A stretch of DNA of 64,000 nucleotides from Acidimicrobiaceae bacterium (GTDB taxonomy: Bacteria > Actinomycetota > Acidimicrobiia > Acidimicrobiales > Ilumatobacteraceae), in the NCBI GenBank assembly GCA_020637235.1, contig JACJWG010000002.1, positions 434,001 to 498,000 on the forward strand, in the 5' to 3' direction. Under the pieces are notes generated by a model, which saw only the letters and a program-made list of their open reading frames with translations, made no database searches and was not told where the DNA came from. Shown in pieces: positions 51,140 through 58,358 of the stretch. Position numbers and translations under genes: made by a program. The number at the start of each line of letters is the position of its first letter. Position 1 is the stretch's first letter.

Positions 51140-51637
51140 ATGGGACGCATGAACGCATCCCGTCGCTCCTCCGCCCGTCCTCGCCGCCTGGCAGCCGGCG
51201 TGCTCGCGCTCGGTGTGGTCGCGCTCGCAGGCTGCGGCGACGACGAGACCGCTGCCAGCGCCGCCGCGCCGACGACGGCCGCCGCTCCCGCAGGAGCGCC
51301 GGCCGCGGCGAGTCCGGCGCTCGTCGGCGCCTCGGCGTTCCAGTCGCTCGTCGCCGACCCGCCTGCGGGATCGATCGTGCTCGACGTCCGCACGCCCGAG
51401 GAGTTCGACGCCGGCCACATCGCGGGCGCGACGATGATCGACTTCCAGGCGCCCACCTTCGTCGAGCAGGTGTCCGAGCTGGATCGCGACGCGCCGATCT
51501 TCCTCTACTGCCGCTCCGGGAACCGCAGCGCGCAGGCCGTCGCTCAGATGGTCGGCCTCGGGTTCACGGACATCACCGAGCTCGATGGTGGGATCATCAG
51601 CTGGGAGGCCGCATCGCTCCCGCTGGTCACCGGCTGA
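51140..51637 (+). CDS. rhodanese-domain lipoprotein
   Basis: A 165-residue secreted sulfurtransferase. A lipoprotein signal (RRLAAGVLALGVVALAGC, lipobox LAGC with C near residue 32) precedes a Thr/Ala/Pro linker and a single rhodanese domain (SIVLDVRTPEEFDAGHIAGATMIDF) with catalytic loop CRSGNRS. It would move sulfane sulfur at the outer face of the membrane. ATG 51149 is an alternative start. The operator directly upstream suggests control by a persulfide- or copper-sensing repressor, not encoded in this window. Confidence 0.88.
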   Translation: MGRMNASRRSSARPRRLAAGVLALGVVALAGCGDDETAASAAAPTTAAAPAGAPAAASPALVGASAFQSLVADPPAGSIVLDVRTPEEFDAGHIAGATMIDFQAPTFVEQVSELDRDAPIFLYCRSGNRSAQAVAQMVGLGFTDITELDGGIISWEAASLPLVTG

Positions 51638-51664
51638 CCGGCTGACCGGCTGACCGGCCGACCG
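51633..51664 (+). repeat. 8-bp tandem repeat at the rhodanese stop
   Basis: Three perfect copies of gctgaccg (51633-51656) and one degenerate copy straddle the stop codon of the rhodanese gene. Since every unit contains TGA, slippage would hardly change the product. Function is not evident. Confidence 0.8.
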
Positions 51665-51723
51665 GGCGACGTGCCCGGCAGGCCCGACCCCGGACGTGGC
51701 TGTCACACGCCTGTGTTCGGCTG

Positions 51724-51752
51724 GTGCCATGCGACGAATCACCCGTTACGCT
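51724..51752 (+). promoter_or_regulatory. candidate rpsF operon promoter
   Basis: GTGCCA (51724-51729) and TACGCT (51747-51752) are 17 bp apart, which would start a leader of about 75 nt before rpsF. Motif reading only. Confidence 0.5.
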
Positions 51753-51773
51753 TGCCGGGTCATATTCACCCTG

Positions 51774-51810
51774 CCCCGCACGGGGCCCCGCTCACCACGA
51801 TGGTGACGGG
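51774..51810 (+). promoter_or_regulatory. structured rpsF leader, possible S6:S18 autoregulatory motif
   Basis: Two adjacent hairpins lie between the promoter and the Shine-Dalgarno. The first is CCCCG-ca-CGGGG (51774-51785). The second is CCCG-C-TCACCA-cga-TGGTGA-CGGG (51787-51810), a 10-bp stem with one bulged C. Many bacteria have an S6:S18-binding hairpin with a CCG bulge at this place; this second hairpin is a candidate, not a proven match. Confidence 0.4.
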
Positions 51811-51832
51811 TCCGAAGGGAGGTTCCACACGC

Positions 51833-52165
51833 ATGACGCGTGCCTACGAACTCATGGTCATCATCGATGGTGATCTCGACGACACCCCCGCACGGGCGTG
51901 GATCAAGTCGATCACCGACTCGATCACCGCCGCCGGCGGATCGGTGCACGGCAAGCCCGACTGGTGGGGCCGGCGCCAGTACGCCTACCCGATCAACAAG
52001 AAGGAATACGGCTACTACGTCGTGTTCGAGCTGATCGCCACGGGCGGCGCCCTCGACGAACTCGAGCGTTCGTTCCGGATCGCAGACGACATCGTCCGCC
52101 ACAAGCTCATCCGTCTGCCCGAGCACGAGGCCGCTCGCCGCGGCATCACGGGGGCCGCGGCCTGA
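51833..52165 (+). CDS. rpsF: 30S ribosomal protein S6
   Basis: A 110-residue S6 protein: TRAYELMVIIDGDLDD at the start, GGSVHGKPDWWGRRQYAYPINKKEYGYYVVFEL in the middle, and ELERSFRIADDIVRHKLIRL near the end. GGGAGG lies about 10 nt before the ATG. It is the first gene of rpsF-ssb-rpsR-rplI. Confidence 0.98.
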   Translation: MTRAYELMVIIDGDLDDTPARAWIKSITDSITAAGGSVHGKPDWWGRRQYAYPINKKEYGYYVVFELIATGGALDELERSFRIADDIVRHKLIRLPEHEAARRGITGAAA

Positions 52166-52193
52166 CGGCCGCTCGTCACGAAGGAGGCCCGAG

Positions 52194-52706
52194 ATGGCCG
52201 ACAACGAGATCACGATCATCGGCAACCTCACCCGCGAGCCCGAGCTGCGATTCACCGGCGGCGGCACCGCCACCTGCGGCTTCGGTGTCGCGGTGAACCG
52301 CCGCTATCAGCAGAACGGCGAGTGGGTCGACGCACCGACCAACTTCTTCAACGTCACCGTGTGGGGTCAGTACGGCGAGAACGTCGCCGCGTCGCTCAGC
52401 AAGGGCGATCGTGTCCTCGTGAAGGGCCGCCTCGACTTCCGGAAGTACCAGAACAAGGACGGCATCGAGGTCAGCACCCACGACATCATCGCCGACGAGG
52501 TCGCTCCGTCGCTCAAGTACGCCACCGCTCAGATGACGCGCATCGAGCGTTCGGGCGGCCAGGGCGGCCAGGGCGGCGGCTACCAGGGCGGGCAGGGCGG
52601 CAACCGTCAGGGCGGCGGCTACCAGGGCGGCGGCGGTGGCGGCTACCAGCAGGGCGGCGGCGGTCGCCCGGCCGATCCCGTCTACGGCGACGAAGAGCCC
52701 TTCTGA
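52194..52706 (+). CDS. ssb: single-stranded DNA-binding protein
   Basis: A 170-residue SSB. The OB fold covers residues ~1-110 (NEITIIGNLTREPELRFTGGGTATCGFGVAVNRR, NFFNVTVWGQYGENVAASLSKGDRVLVKGRL). A Gly/Gln-rich linker (~118-160) leads to the acidic tip DEEPF, which recruits partner proteins. GAAGGAGG lies 7 nt before the ATG. It is cotranscribed with rpsF and rpsR, as usual. Confidence 0.97.
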   Translation: MADNEITIIGNLTREPELRFTGGGTATCGFGVAVNRRYQQNGEWVDAPTNFFNVTVWGQYGENVAASLSKGDRVLVKGRLDFRKYQNKDGIEVSTHDIIADEVAPSLKYATAQMTRIERSGGQGGQGGGYQGGQGGNRQGGGYQGGGGGGYQQGGGGRPADPVYGDEEPF

Positions 52707-52769
52707 CGCCCGACGCCTCGCGTCCCACCCACGTCCGACACCGATCGAATCGTTCGAACCGAGAGAACC

Positions 52770-53177
52770 ATGACCAGCAAGAAGAACAAGGCGCGCAGCC
52801 CGCGCGAAGCCAACCCGAAGAAGTTCAAGAAGAAGACGAGCGTGCTCGTCACCGAAAAGGTCGAGTACGTCGACTACAAGGACGTCAACCTGCTCCAGCG
52901 CTTCGTGAGCGACCGCTCGAAGATCCGCAACCGTCGGGTCACGGGCAACGACGTCCAGCAGCAGCGCGACATCGCGAACGCGATCAAGAACGCTCGCGAG
53001 ATGGCGCTGCTGCCCTACACCAAGCGAGTCGCCCAGACCCGCGCCGGTCGTCCGCCCCGCGACGGTGACGACCGCCGCGAGCGCGGCCCGCGTCGCGACG
53101 AGGCGGCTGCTGCCGATGCCGAGGTCGACACCACCACGGTGACGACCGAGGAGGCCGCTGCCGAGGTGGAGGCCTGA
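52770..53177 (+). CDS. rpsR: 30S ribosomal protein S18 with extended acidic tail
   Basis: A 135-residue S18. The conserved core is VEYVDYKDVNLLQRFVSDRSKIRNRRVTGNDVQQQRDIANAIKNAREMALLPYT (residues ~31-85). No cysteines are present, so it is the zinc-independent form. The family is usually 75-90 residues; here about 47 extra residues follow, first basic (RAGRPPRDGDDRRERGPRRDE), then acidic and Ala/Glu-rich. It ends 1 nt before rplI. Confidence 0.95.
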   Translation: MTSKKNKARSPREANPKKFKKKTSVLVTEKVEYVDYKDVNLLQRFVSDRSKIRNRRVTGNDVQQQRDIANAIKNAREMALLPYTKRVAQTRAGRPPRDGDDRRERGPRRDEAAAADAEVDTTTVTTEEAAAEVEA

Positions 53178-53178
53178 C

Positions 53179-53622
53179 ATGAAGGTGATCCTCCGCAACG
53201 ATCTCGTCGGTGTCGGCAAGCGCGGCGACATCGTCGACGTCGCCGACGGGTACGCCCGCAACTACCTGCTGCCGAAGGGACACGCCTTCACCGCGAGCGA
53301 CGGCGCCGTGAACCAGGCCAAGGCCATGCGCCGGGCCCGCGACCTGCGCGACGCGGCCGATCGGGAGTCGGCCCAGACGATCGCCTCCGCGCTCGTCGCC
53401 CGCACGATCGTGATCACGGCGAAGGCCGGCTCCGAGGGCAAGCTCTTCGGTTCGGTCACCACCGGCGACATCGCCCAGGCGATCCACGAGCAGGCCAACA
53501 TCTCGATCGACCGCAAGAAGCTGCACGTCGAGCCGATCAAGTCGCTCGGTACGTACAGCATCGCCGTGAAGCTCCACGCCGACGTGGAGTTCCCGGTCAG
53601 CGTCGACGTCGTCAAGGCCTGA
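53179..53622 (+). CDS. rplI: 50S ribosomal protein L9
   Basis: A 147-residue L9 with the N-terminal signature KVILRNDLVGVGKRGDIVDVADGYARNYLLPKG and the C-terminal domain GSEGKLFGSVTTGDIAQAI. Its ATG comes 1 nt after the rpsR stop, so it is translationally coupled. The next gene, dnaB, follows after a 359-bp gap. Confidence 0.98.
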   Translation: MKVILRNDLVGVGKRGDIVDVADGYARNYLLPKGHAFTASDGAVNQAKAMRRARDLRDAADRESAQTIASALVARTIVITAKAGSEGKLFGSVTTGDIAQAIHEQANISIDRKKLHVEPIKSLGTYSIAVKLHADVEFPVSVDVVKA

Positions 53623-53640
53623 GCACGCCCCGACACGCTC

Positions 53641-53660
53641 GCGTCGCCGCTCGGCGACGC
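53641..53660 (+). terminator. terminator-like hairpin after rplI
   Basis: GCGTCGCCG and CGGCGACGC form a 9-bp perfect stem around ct, 18 nt after the rplI stop. Only a weak T-containing tail (ctgttcg) follows. Confidence 0.5.
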
Positions 53661-53910
53661 CTGTTCGCCAACGCAGCTCGGTGCACCGGTCGCGTGCGCC
53701 CCGGCCTCGGTCGGGTGCACGCCACCGGTGTCCGGGTGGCTGACTTTTCCACCGATTTCCACACCGGCGCCCGTGCCGGTGGATTTGTGCACAGGTGACC
53801 GCTCGGCGGCCCACCCTTCGGCTGGGCCCCAGGTCACACCCCTCGTGCATGCTCACCCCGACCGCGGCCTCACCGGTCGATCGACCGCTCGGCATCGGCG
53901 AGGGCATCGG

Positions 53911-53919
53911 TTGTCCACA
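53911..53919 (+). promoter_or_regulatory. perfect DnaA box upstream of dnaB
   Basis: TTGTCCACA lies 62 bp before the dnaB ATG. It is identical to the oriC core box and is at promoter distance, so DnaA could regulate helicase expression. Confidence 0.7.
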
Positions 53920-53981
53920 GCAAAGACACAGGTAGTGGCACTAGCGATCCACATGCCGGCGCGAGCAAGGTGGTGACCACG

Positions 53982-55361
53982 ATGGCAGCCAACGACGATC
54001 GATCCGACCGCCGTCCGAGCGCGCCGCGGCGCGCCGACGGTCGGGTCCCCCCGCACAACCTCCATGCCGAGGAGAGCCTCCTCGGTGCCCTCCTGCTCTC
54101 GCGCGACGTGGTCGGCAACGTGGCCGAGCTCGGCCTCACGGTCGAGCACTTCTACAAGCCCGCGCACCAGCACATCTACGCGGCGATCCGAGGTCTGATG
54201 GCCACCGGTCAGCCGGTCGACATCGTCACCGTGGCCGACGAGCTGCGCCGGACCGGCCTGCTCGACGAGATCGGCGGACCGGGATTCCTGCTCGAGCTGC
54301 AGAACGCCACGCCGGCGATCTCCAACGCGAACCGGTACGCCAAGATCGTGCAGGACACCGCCGTGCTCCGGCGCATGATCAGCGTCGCGAGCGAGATCGC
54401 CGAGCTCGCCTACCTCGAACCCGACGACGTCACCAAGGCCCTCGACGAGGCGGAGACGAAGATGTTCGAGGTGGCCGAGGACCGTGTGGTCGACTCCACC
54501 CGACCGCTCAGCGAGCTGTTGCCGCTCGCGATGGACAAGCTGCAGGAGACCTTCGATCGCGGCGACACCATCACCGGCACGGCCTCGGGCTTCAACGATC
54601 TCGACGAGATCATGTCCGGGCTGCAACCGAGCACCCTCAACATCGTCGGCGCCCGGCCCGCGATGGGCAAGACCGCGTTCGGGCTCGGCGTGGCGACACA
54701 TGTCGCGATGAACTCGAAGAAGCCGGTGCTGTTCTTCTCGCTCGAGATGGGTCATGCCGAGCTCACCCAGCGCATCTTGTCGAGCGAAGCGCGGGTCGAC
54801 TCGCAGAAGTTGCGCACCGGGCGCCTCGTCGACAGCGACTGGACCAAGATCGGCCGCGCGATCAACCGTCTCGAGGTGCCGCTGTTCCTCGACGACAACC
54901 CGCGTGTCACCGTGATGGAGATCCGAGCGAAGGCGCGTCGCGTGAAGTCGCGCTACGGCGGCTTGGCGCTGATCGTGATCGACTACCTCCAGCTCATGAG
55001 CGGCGGCGCGAGTTCGGAGAACCGCCAACTCGAGGTGAGCGAGATCAGCCGTGGGCTGAAGATCCTCGCTCGTGAACTCGAGGTACCGATCATCGCTCTC
55101 AGCCAGCTCAGTCGAAACCTGGAGGCCCGTGCCGACAAACGACCGATGCTCGCCGACCTGCGCGAATCGGGATCGCTCGAGCAGGACGCCGACGTCGTGA
55201 TGTTCCTGTACCGAGACGAGGTGTACAACCGCGAGACGCCGGACAAGGGCCTCGCCGAGGTGATCCTGGCCAAGCACCGTTCGGGTCCGACGGGCGTGGT
55301 GCGTCTGGTGTTCAACGGCGCGTACACGCGCTACGACAACGCGGCGCGCGGCCTCAACTGA
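53982..55361 (+). CDS. dnaB: replicative DNA helicase DnaB
   Basis: A 459-residue RecA-fold hexameric helicase. The N-terminal collar domain is HNLHAEESLLGALLLSRDVVGNVAELGLTVEHFYKPAHQHIY. The motor has Walker A GARPAMGKTAFGLG (~residues 222-235), FSLEMGHAEL, Walker B LIVIDYLQLM and QLSRNLEARADKRPMLADLRESGSLEQDADVVMFLYR. No intein interrupts it, unlike many mycobacterial DnaBs. ATG 53982 has AAGGTGG upstream; GTG 53970 is an alternative. Its end overlaps the convergent SRPBCC gene by 8 bp. Confidence 0.97.
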   Translation: MAANDDRSDRRPSAPRRADGRVPPHNLHAEESLLGALLLSRDVVGNVAELGLTVEHFYKPAHQHIYAAIRGLMATGQPVDIVTVADELRRTGLLDEIGGPGFLLELQNATPAISNANRYAKIVQDTAVLRRMISVASEIAELAYLEPDDVTKALDEAETKMFEVAEDRVVDSTRPLSELLPLAMDKLQETFDRGDTITGTASGFNDLDEIMSGLQPSTLNIVGARPAMGKTAFGLGVATHVAMNSKKPVLFFSLEMGHAELTQRILSSEARVDSQKLRTGRLVDSDWTKIGRAINRLEVPLFLDDNPRVTVMEIRAKARRVKSRYGGLALIVIDYLQLMSGGASSENRQLEVSEISRGLKILARELEVPIIALSQLSRNLEARADKRPMLADLRESGSLEQDADVVMFLYRDEVYNRETPDKGLAEVILAKHRSGPTGVVRLVFNGAYTRYDNAARGLN

Positions 55362-55905
55362 CGTCTGGCGCCGGCCCGAACGCCGCCTGGTACGTCGGCT
55401 CGAGCGAGGTGGGATCTCCACTCGCGACCCCCGAGGTGTCGCCGTGGTCGAGCAGCGCGCCGAGGTGGTCGAGGCACGAGTGCCATCCGGCTGCGGCCTG
55501 CCACGGCTCGACCGGCGCCGGCCCGAGCCAGGTGGTGAGGGTGAGCAGCGTGCCGCCGTCGACGGCCTCGAGCTCGAAGCGGATCAGGTCGCCGCCCCAG
55601 TTCCACGCGAAGGTGGTCGGTGGGTCGTACACCACGATCTCACCGTCGACGTACGAGTCGGGTTCGGGGATCTCGAAGCGTTCCACCACCTCGGGCCAGA
55701 ACGGCAGCCGGACCGGTGCGCCGCTGCGACGTTCGCCGACGATGTCGGTCGGGAGCCACGCGCGCAGGTGCTCGCTGTCGGTGATCGCCGTCCACACCAC
55801 CTGCGGTGTGTGCCGCAGGTGGCGTTCGAACCGCAGGCCTCGGCGGTCGTGATCGCGCAACAGGTGACCGAGACGGGACGGCTCGGTGGCATGCGGTGGG
55901 GTCAT
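55354..55905 (-). CDS. SRPBCC / AHSA1-like domain protein
   Basis: A 183-residue protein with the AHSA1/polyketide-cyclase fold: LRFERHLRHTPQVVWTAITDSEHLRAWLPTDI, then YDPPTTFAWNWGGDLIRFELEAVDGGTLLTLTTWLGP and WQAAAGWHSCLDHL. The ATG overlaps the stop of the ArsR-type regulator gene by 4 nt (ATGA). ArsR plus AHSA1 pairs are common; the SRPBCC partner likely binds a hydrophobic ligand. The last 8 bp overlap dnaB. Confidence 0.88.
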   Translation of the reverse strand: MTPPHATEPSRLGHLLRDHDRRGLRFERHLRHTPQVVWTAITDSEHLRAWLPTDIVGERRSGAPVRLPFWPEVVERFEIPEPDSYVDGEIVVYDPPTTFAWNWGGDLIRFELEAVDGGTLLTLTTWLGPAPVEPWQAAAGWHSCLDHLGALLDHGDTSGVASGDPTSLEPTYQAAFGPAPDVS

Positions 55906-56258
55906 CGTGGATCCTCCAGGTGGTCGAGGGACGAGACGACCGATGCGTCGGCGTACGGGTCGATCTCGTCGAGGTGTCGTTCGAGTGCGTCGAGCCGGTC
56001 GGCCCACGCGACGCGATAGGGGGCCAGCCACTCGTCCAGCTCGCGCAACGGTGCGGCGCGGAGGCGATGGATGCGGCGTTGCTGTTCAGCACGCACCGTC
56101 ACGAGTCCCGCCTCGCGCAGCACCTTCAGGTGTTTCGAGGCGCTGGGCTGGCCGATGCCGAGGGCCGCGACGACGTCGTTCACCGAACATTCGCCGCGAC
56201 GGAGCAGATCGAGGATCTGGCGGCGGGTCGGCTCGGCGAGCACGACGAGTGTCTGCAC
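55902..56258 (-). CDS. ArsR-family transcriptional regulator
   Basis: A 118-residue winged-helix repressor: VVLAEPTRRQILDLLRRGECSVNDVVAALGIGQPSASKHLKVLREAGLVTVRAEQQRRIHRL. It lacks the metal-binding cysteine motif of ArsR/SmtB (ELCVCDL), so it is probably not metal-responsive. The GTG start is preceded by an AT-rich stretch with a GGAATATTCC palindrome. Coupled to the SRPBCC gene, it likely represses this operon. Confidence 0.92.
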   Translation of the reverse strand: MQTLVVLAEPTRRQILDLLRRGECSVNDVVAALGIGQPSASKHLKVLREAGLVTVRAEQQRRIHRLRAAPLRELDEWLAPYRVAWADRLDALERHLDEIDPYADASVVSSLDHLEDPR

Positions 56259-56293
56259 GTCTGCAGCCTGGTCGCCGAATACATTCGTGTCAA

Positions 56294-56303
56294 GGAATAT
56301 TCC
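56294..56303. promoter_or_regulatory. palindrome in the ArsR/DUF6687 divergent region
   Basis: GGAATATTCC is a perfect 10-bp palindrome inside a ~65-bp AT-rich island, about 36 bp before the ArsR-type gene start and 60 bp before the divergent gene. It is a likely operator of the ArsR-type regulator. Confidence 0.5.
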
Positions 56304-56362
56304 GTAGAGAGAAACGAAATGCCCCGCTTGCGAAATGTCACCCGTCGCCGTACGGTCGCTGT

Positions 56363-57373
56363 ATGGCGCTCAGATTCGTGCCCTACCACCTGCTCGGTGA
56401 CACCCCGAACGTCATCGTCGACGGCAGCCCCACCCCGTCCACGACGGTGACGTTGTCGCACTGGCCCGGCAGCCCGACGCCGCCCGAGGTGCTCGACGAC
56501 CTGTCGGCGCAGATCGTGTTCCACGCCCTCGAACGCCCTGGCCTGCTCGACGGCGCGCAGGCGGTGTCGAACAACCACGCCGACCAGGACGGTCTGGTGA
56601 GCGTGTATGCGCTCACACGTCCCGATGATGCCGTTCGGCGGCGGGCCGCGTTGATCGACGTGGCCCGCGCCGGCGACTTCGCCACCTTCGACGAGCGCGA
56701 CTCGATGCGCCTCGCGTTCGCCATCGCGGCGTGGTGCGAGCCCGAGCGTTCGCCGCTCGACTCGTCGGTGTTCACCGGCGGGTACGACGAGCAGTGCGGC
56801 GCGCTGTACGAAGCGCTGCTCCCGGTGTTGCCCGAGATGCTCGACGACGTCGAGCGGTTCCGCCCGTGGTGGGGCGAGGAGGACGCGCACCTGCAGGAGA
56901 GCCTGGACGCGATCACCGCGGGCATCGTGACGATCGAGGAGCGTCGTGACCTCGACCTCGCCGTGGTGCGCGTGCCGGACGACTGGGCCGAGCGGGTGAC
57001 GACCCGCTTCACCATCCATCGTGCCGATGCGCTGCACCCGGCCGCCATCCACCGGGCGACCGATCGGATGCGACTGGCCGTCGTGCAGGAAGGACGACCA
57101 CGGCTCGAGTGCCGCTACGAGACCTGGGTGATGTACCGCAGCCGACCGCTGATGCCGCGCCCCGATCTGCGACCGTTGGCCGGGACGCTCGGTGAGCTCG
57201 ACCCGTCGGCCGGCTGGCAGGCCGACGCGCCAGGAGCACTCACCCCCTCACTGCGCACGACCTCGGGTCGCAGCGAGGTGTCGTCGGCGACGTGGCTCCA
57301 GGCCATCGAGCAGTACCTGCGCGCCGCACCGCCGGCGTGGGACCCGATGACGGCGGGTGCGCCGATCGTGTGA
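56363..57373 (+). CDS. DUF6687-like hypothetical protein
   Basis: A 336-residue soluble protein with no signal or membrane helix. Features include FVPYHLLGDTPNVIVDGSPTPSTTVTLSHWPG at the start, SNNHADQDGLVSVYALTRPD with a conserved-looking H-x-D-x-DG, and YETWVMYRSRPLMPRPDLRPLAGTL. The D-x-x-LVS motif recalls DHH-type or related hydrolases, but this is not established. TACGGT is 6 nt before the ATG with no Shine-Dalgarno. It is divergent from the ArsR pair. Confidence 0.72.
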   Translation: MALRFVPYHLLGDTPNVIVDGSPTPSTTVTLSHWPGSPTPPEVLDDLSAQIVFHALERPGLLDGAQAVSNNHADQDGLVSVYALTRPDDAVRRRAALIDVARAGDFATFDERDSMRLAFAIAAWCEPERSPLDSSVFTGGYDEQCGALYEALLPVLPEMLDDVERFRPWWGEEDAHLQESLDAITAGIVTIEERRDLDLAVVRVPDDWAERVTTRFTIHRADALHPAAIHRATDRMRLAVVQEGRPRLECRYETWVMYRSRPLMPRPDLRPLAGTLGELDPSAGWQADAPGALTPSLRTTSGRSEVSSATWLQAIEQYLRAAPPAWDPMTAGAPIV

Positions 57374-57407
57374 GCAGCGACCCGGCCCGAGACGTCCGCC
57401 GGTGGTG

Positions 57408-57971
57408 TCAGGCGGAGACGTCGGCGGGGATCGGCGGGTGCACCGTGATCTTCGCCGCGTGGGGTTCCATCGCCGGACTCGGATCGTGCAGGATCGCCAC
57501 CGCGTTCGCCCGCTCCTCGGGCGTGAAGTCGCGGGTGGTGTGGCAGAACTCGACCATGTTCCCGTTCGGGTCGGTCGTGTAGATGCTGATGCAGAAGTCG
57601 TGGTCGATCTCGACCACGGTGTGCCCGTGTGATCGCCACACGTCGCGGCGGGCCGCCAGGTGCTCGTAGGTCGGCGAGTCGAACGCGTAGTGGTTCACCC
57701 AGCCCGGCAGTCCGGCGTGGGTGTTGATGTCGACCTCGAAGTCGGTGCCGATCACCGAGTCGTGGATCTCCCAGAAGGCGATCATGCCGGTCTCGCTCGA
57801 GCCCTCGGTGGCGGCCGAGGTGTCGTAGAAGAAGTGCTTGCTCCATCCGCCGTGCTCGCCCGGGGTGGGCGACACGTTCGTCTTCACCAGGGTGAAGCCC
57901 ATGAGCTCGGTGTAGAAGTGGTGCGTGGCCTCGGCGTCACGGGTGGCGAAGGCGATGTGGTGATACCCCAT
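57408..57971 (-). CDS. VOC-family (glyoxalase/extradiol dioxygenase-like) protein
   Basis: A 187-residue metal-dependent VOC protein: GYHHIAFATRDAEATHHFYTELMGFTLV at the start, WVNHYAFDSPTYEHL in the middle and YTTDPNGNMVEFCHTTRDF near the end. Candidate metal ligands are the histidine at HHIAF, the histidine in VNHYAF and the glutamate in VEFCH. It resembles ring-cleavage dioxygenase or isomerase-type VOC enzymes. It is convergent with the DUF6687 gene. The substrate is unknown. Confidence 0.85.
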   Translation of the reverse strand: MGYHHIAFATRDAEATHHFYTELMGFTLVKTNVSPTPGEHGGWSKHFFYDTSAATEGSSETGMIAFWEIHDSVIGTDFEVDINTHAGLPGWVNHYAFDSPTYEHLAARRDVWRSHGHTVVEIDHDFCISIYTTDPNGNMVEFCHTTRDFTPEERANAVAILHDPSPAMEPHAAKITVHPPIPADVSA

Positions 57972-58028
57972 GTCGGAAGTCTGTCACGGCACTTGGCCCC
58001 CGTGCGCAGGTGGGGGCACACTGCTCGG

Positions 58029-58283
58029 GTGAACGCGCCCGCCAACTTCGCTGCCGCCCTCGCCGCCGACACGGGTCTGTTCCTCGGCGAGGACCTGATC
58101 GTGTGGATCCTGCTCGCGCTCGGCGGCGCGATGTTCGTCGGCAACGTGATGGCGCTCGTGCGCCCGCCGGTGGCGCCGATGCAGGAGGGCGACCTCGAAC
58201 GAGCGCCCCGTGGCCGCAGCATCACGATGGCCGTCATCGGGTTCGTGGTCGCCGTGGCCGCGCTGGCGGCGTTGATCAACTGA
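58029..58283 (+). CDS. small two-helix membrane protein (84 aa)
   Basis: An 84-residue protein with two hydrophobic helices (LIVWILLALGGAMFVGNVMALV and SITMAVIGFVVAVAALAAL) linked by a basic/proline-rich loop. The frame starts at GTG 58029, divergent from the VOC gene by 57 bp, and is followed by a strong terminator hairpin. The family is not recognised; similar small membrane proteins are common in actinobacteria. Confidence 0.68.
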   Translation: MNAPANFAAALAADTGLFLGEDLIVWILLALGGAMFVGNVMALVRPPVAPMQEGDLERAPRGRSITMAVIGFVVAVAALAALIN

Positions 58284-58300
58284 TCCTGGCAGCCTTCGCA

Positions 58301-58338
58301 GGAGCTGCGGTCCGGTCCGCCATCCGGACCACAGCTCC
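58301..58338. terminator. bidirectional terminator between convergent genes
   Basis: A 15-bp stem (58301-58315 with 58324-58338) with a single C-A mismatch and an 8-nt loop lies between the 84-residue membrane gene and the surface-protein gene. It is very stable and can act on both strands. There is no T-run. Confidence 0.75.
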
Positions 58339-58358
58339 CGACGAGCACGGGTGATCGG

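Larger units (their letters stand above)
53623..53981. other. rplI-dnaB intergenic region
   Basis: A 359-bp gap without a credible gene. It begins with a terminator-like hairpin (53641-53660). The middle has several Tccac/gtgga motifs (ttttccacc, tttccacac, gtggatttgtgcacag, 53745-53795), and a perfect DnaA box lies at 53911-53919. The dnaB promoter should be in its right half. Confidence 0.6.

Noticed and set aside
52555..52670. Short direct repeats in ssb that could look like a CRISPR or regulatory repeat
   Set aside because: They encode the usual Gly/Gln-rich linker of SSB, are irregular and have no spacers.
57374..57440. Possible terminator with gacgtc and ccgcc/ggcgg arms
   Set aside because: The arms do not pair without an extra two-base bulge, and the structure extends into the VOC coding region.
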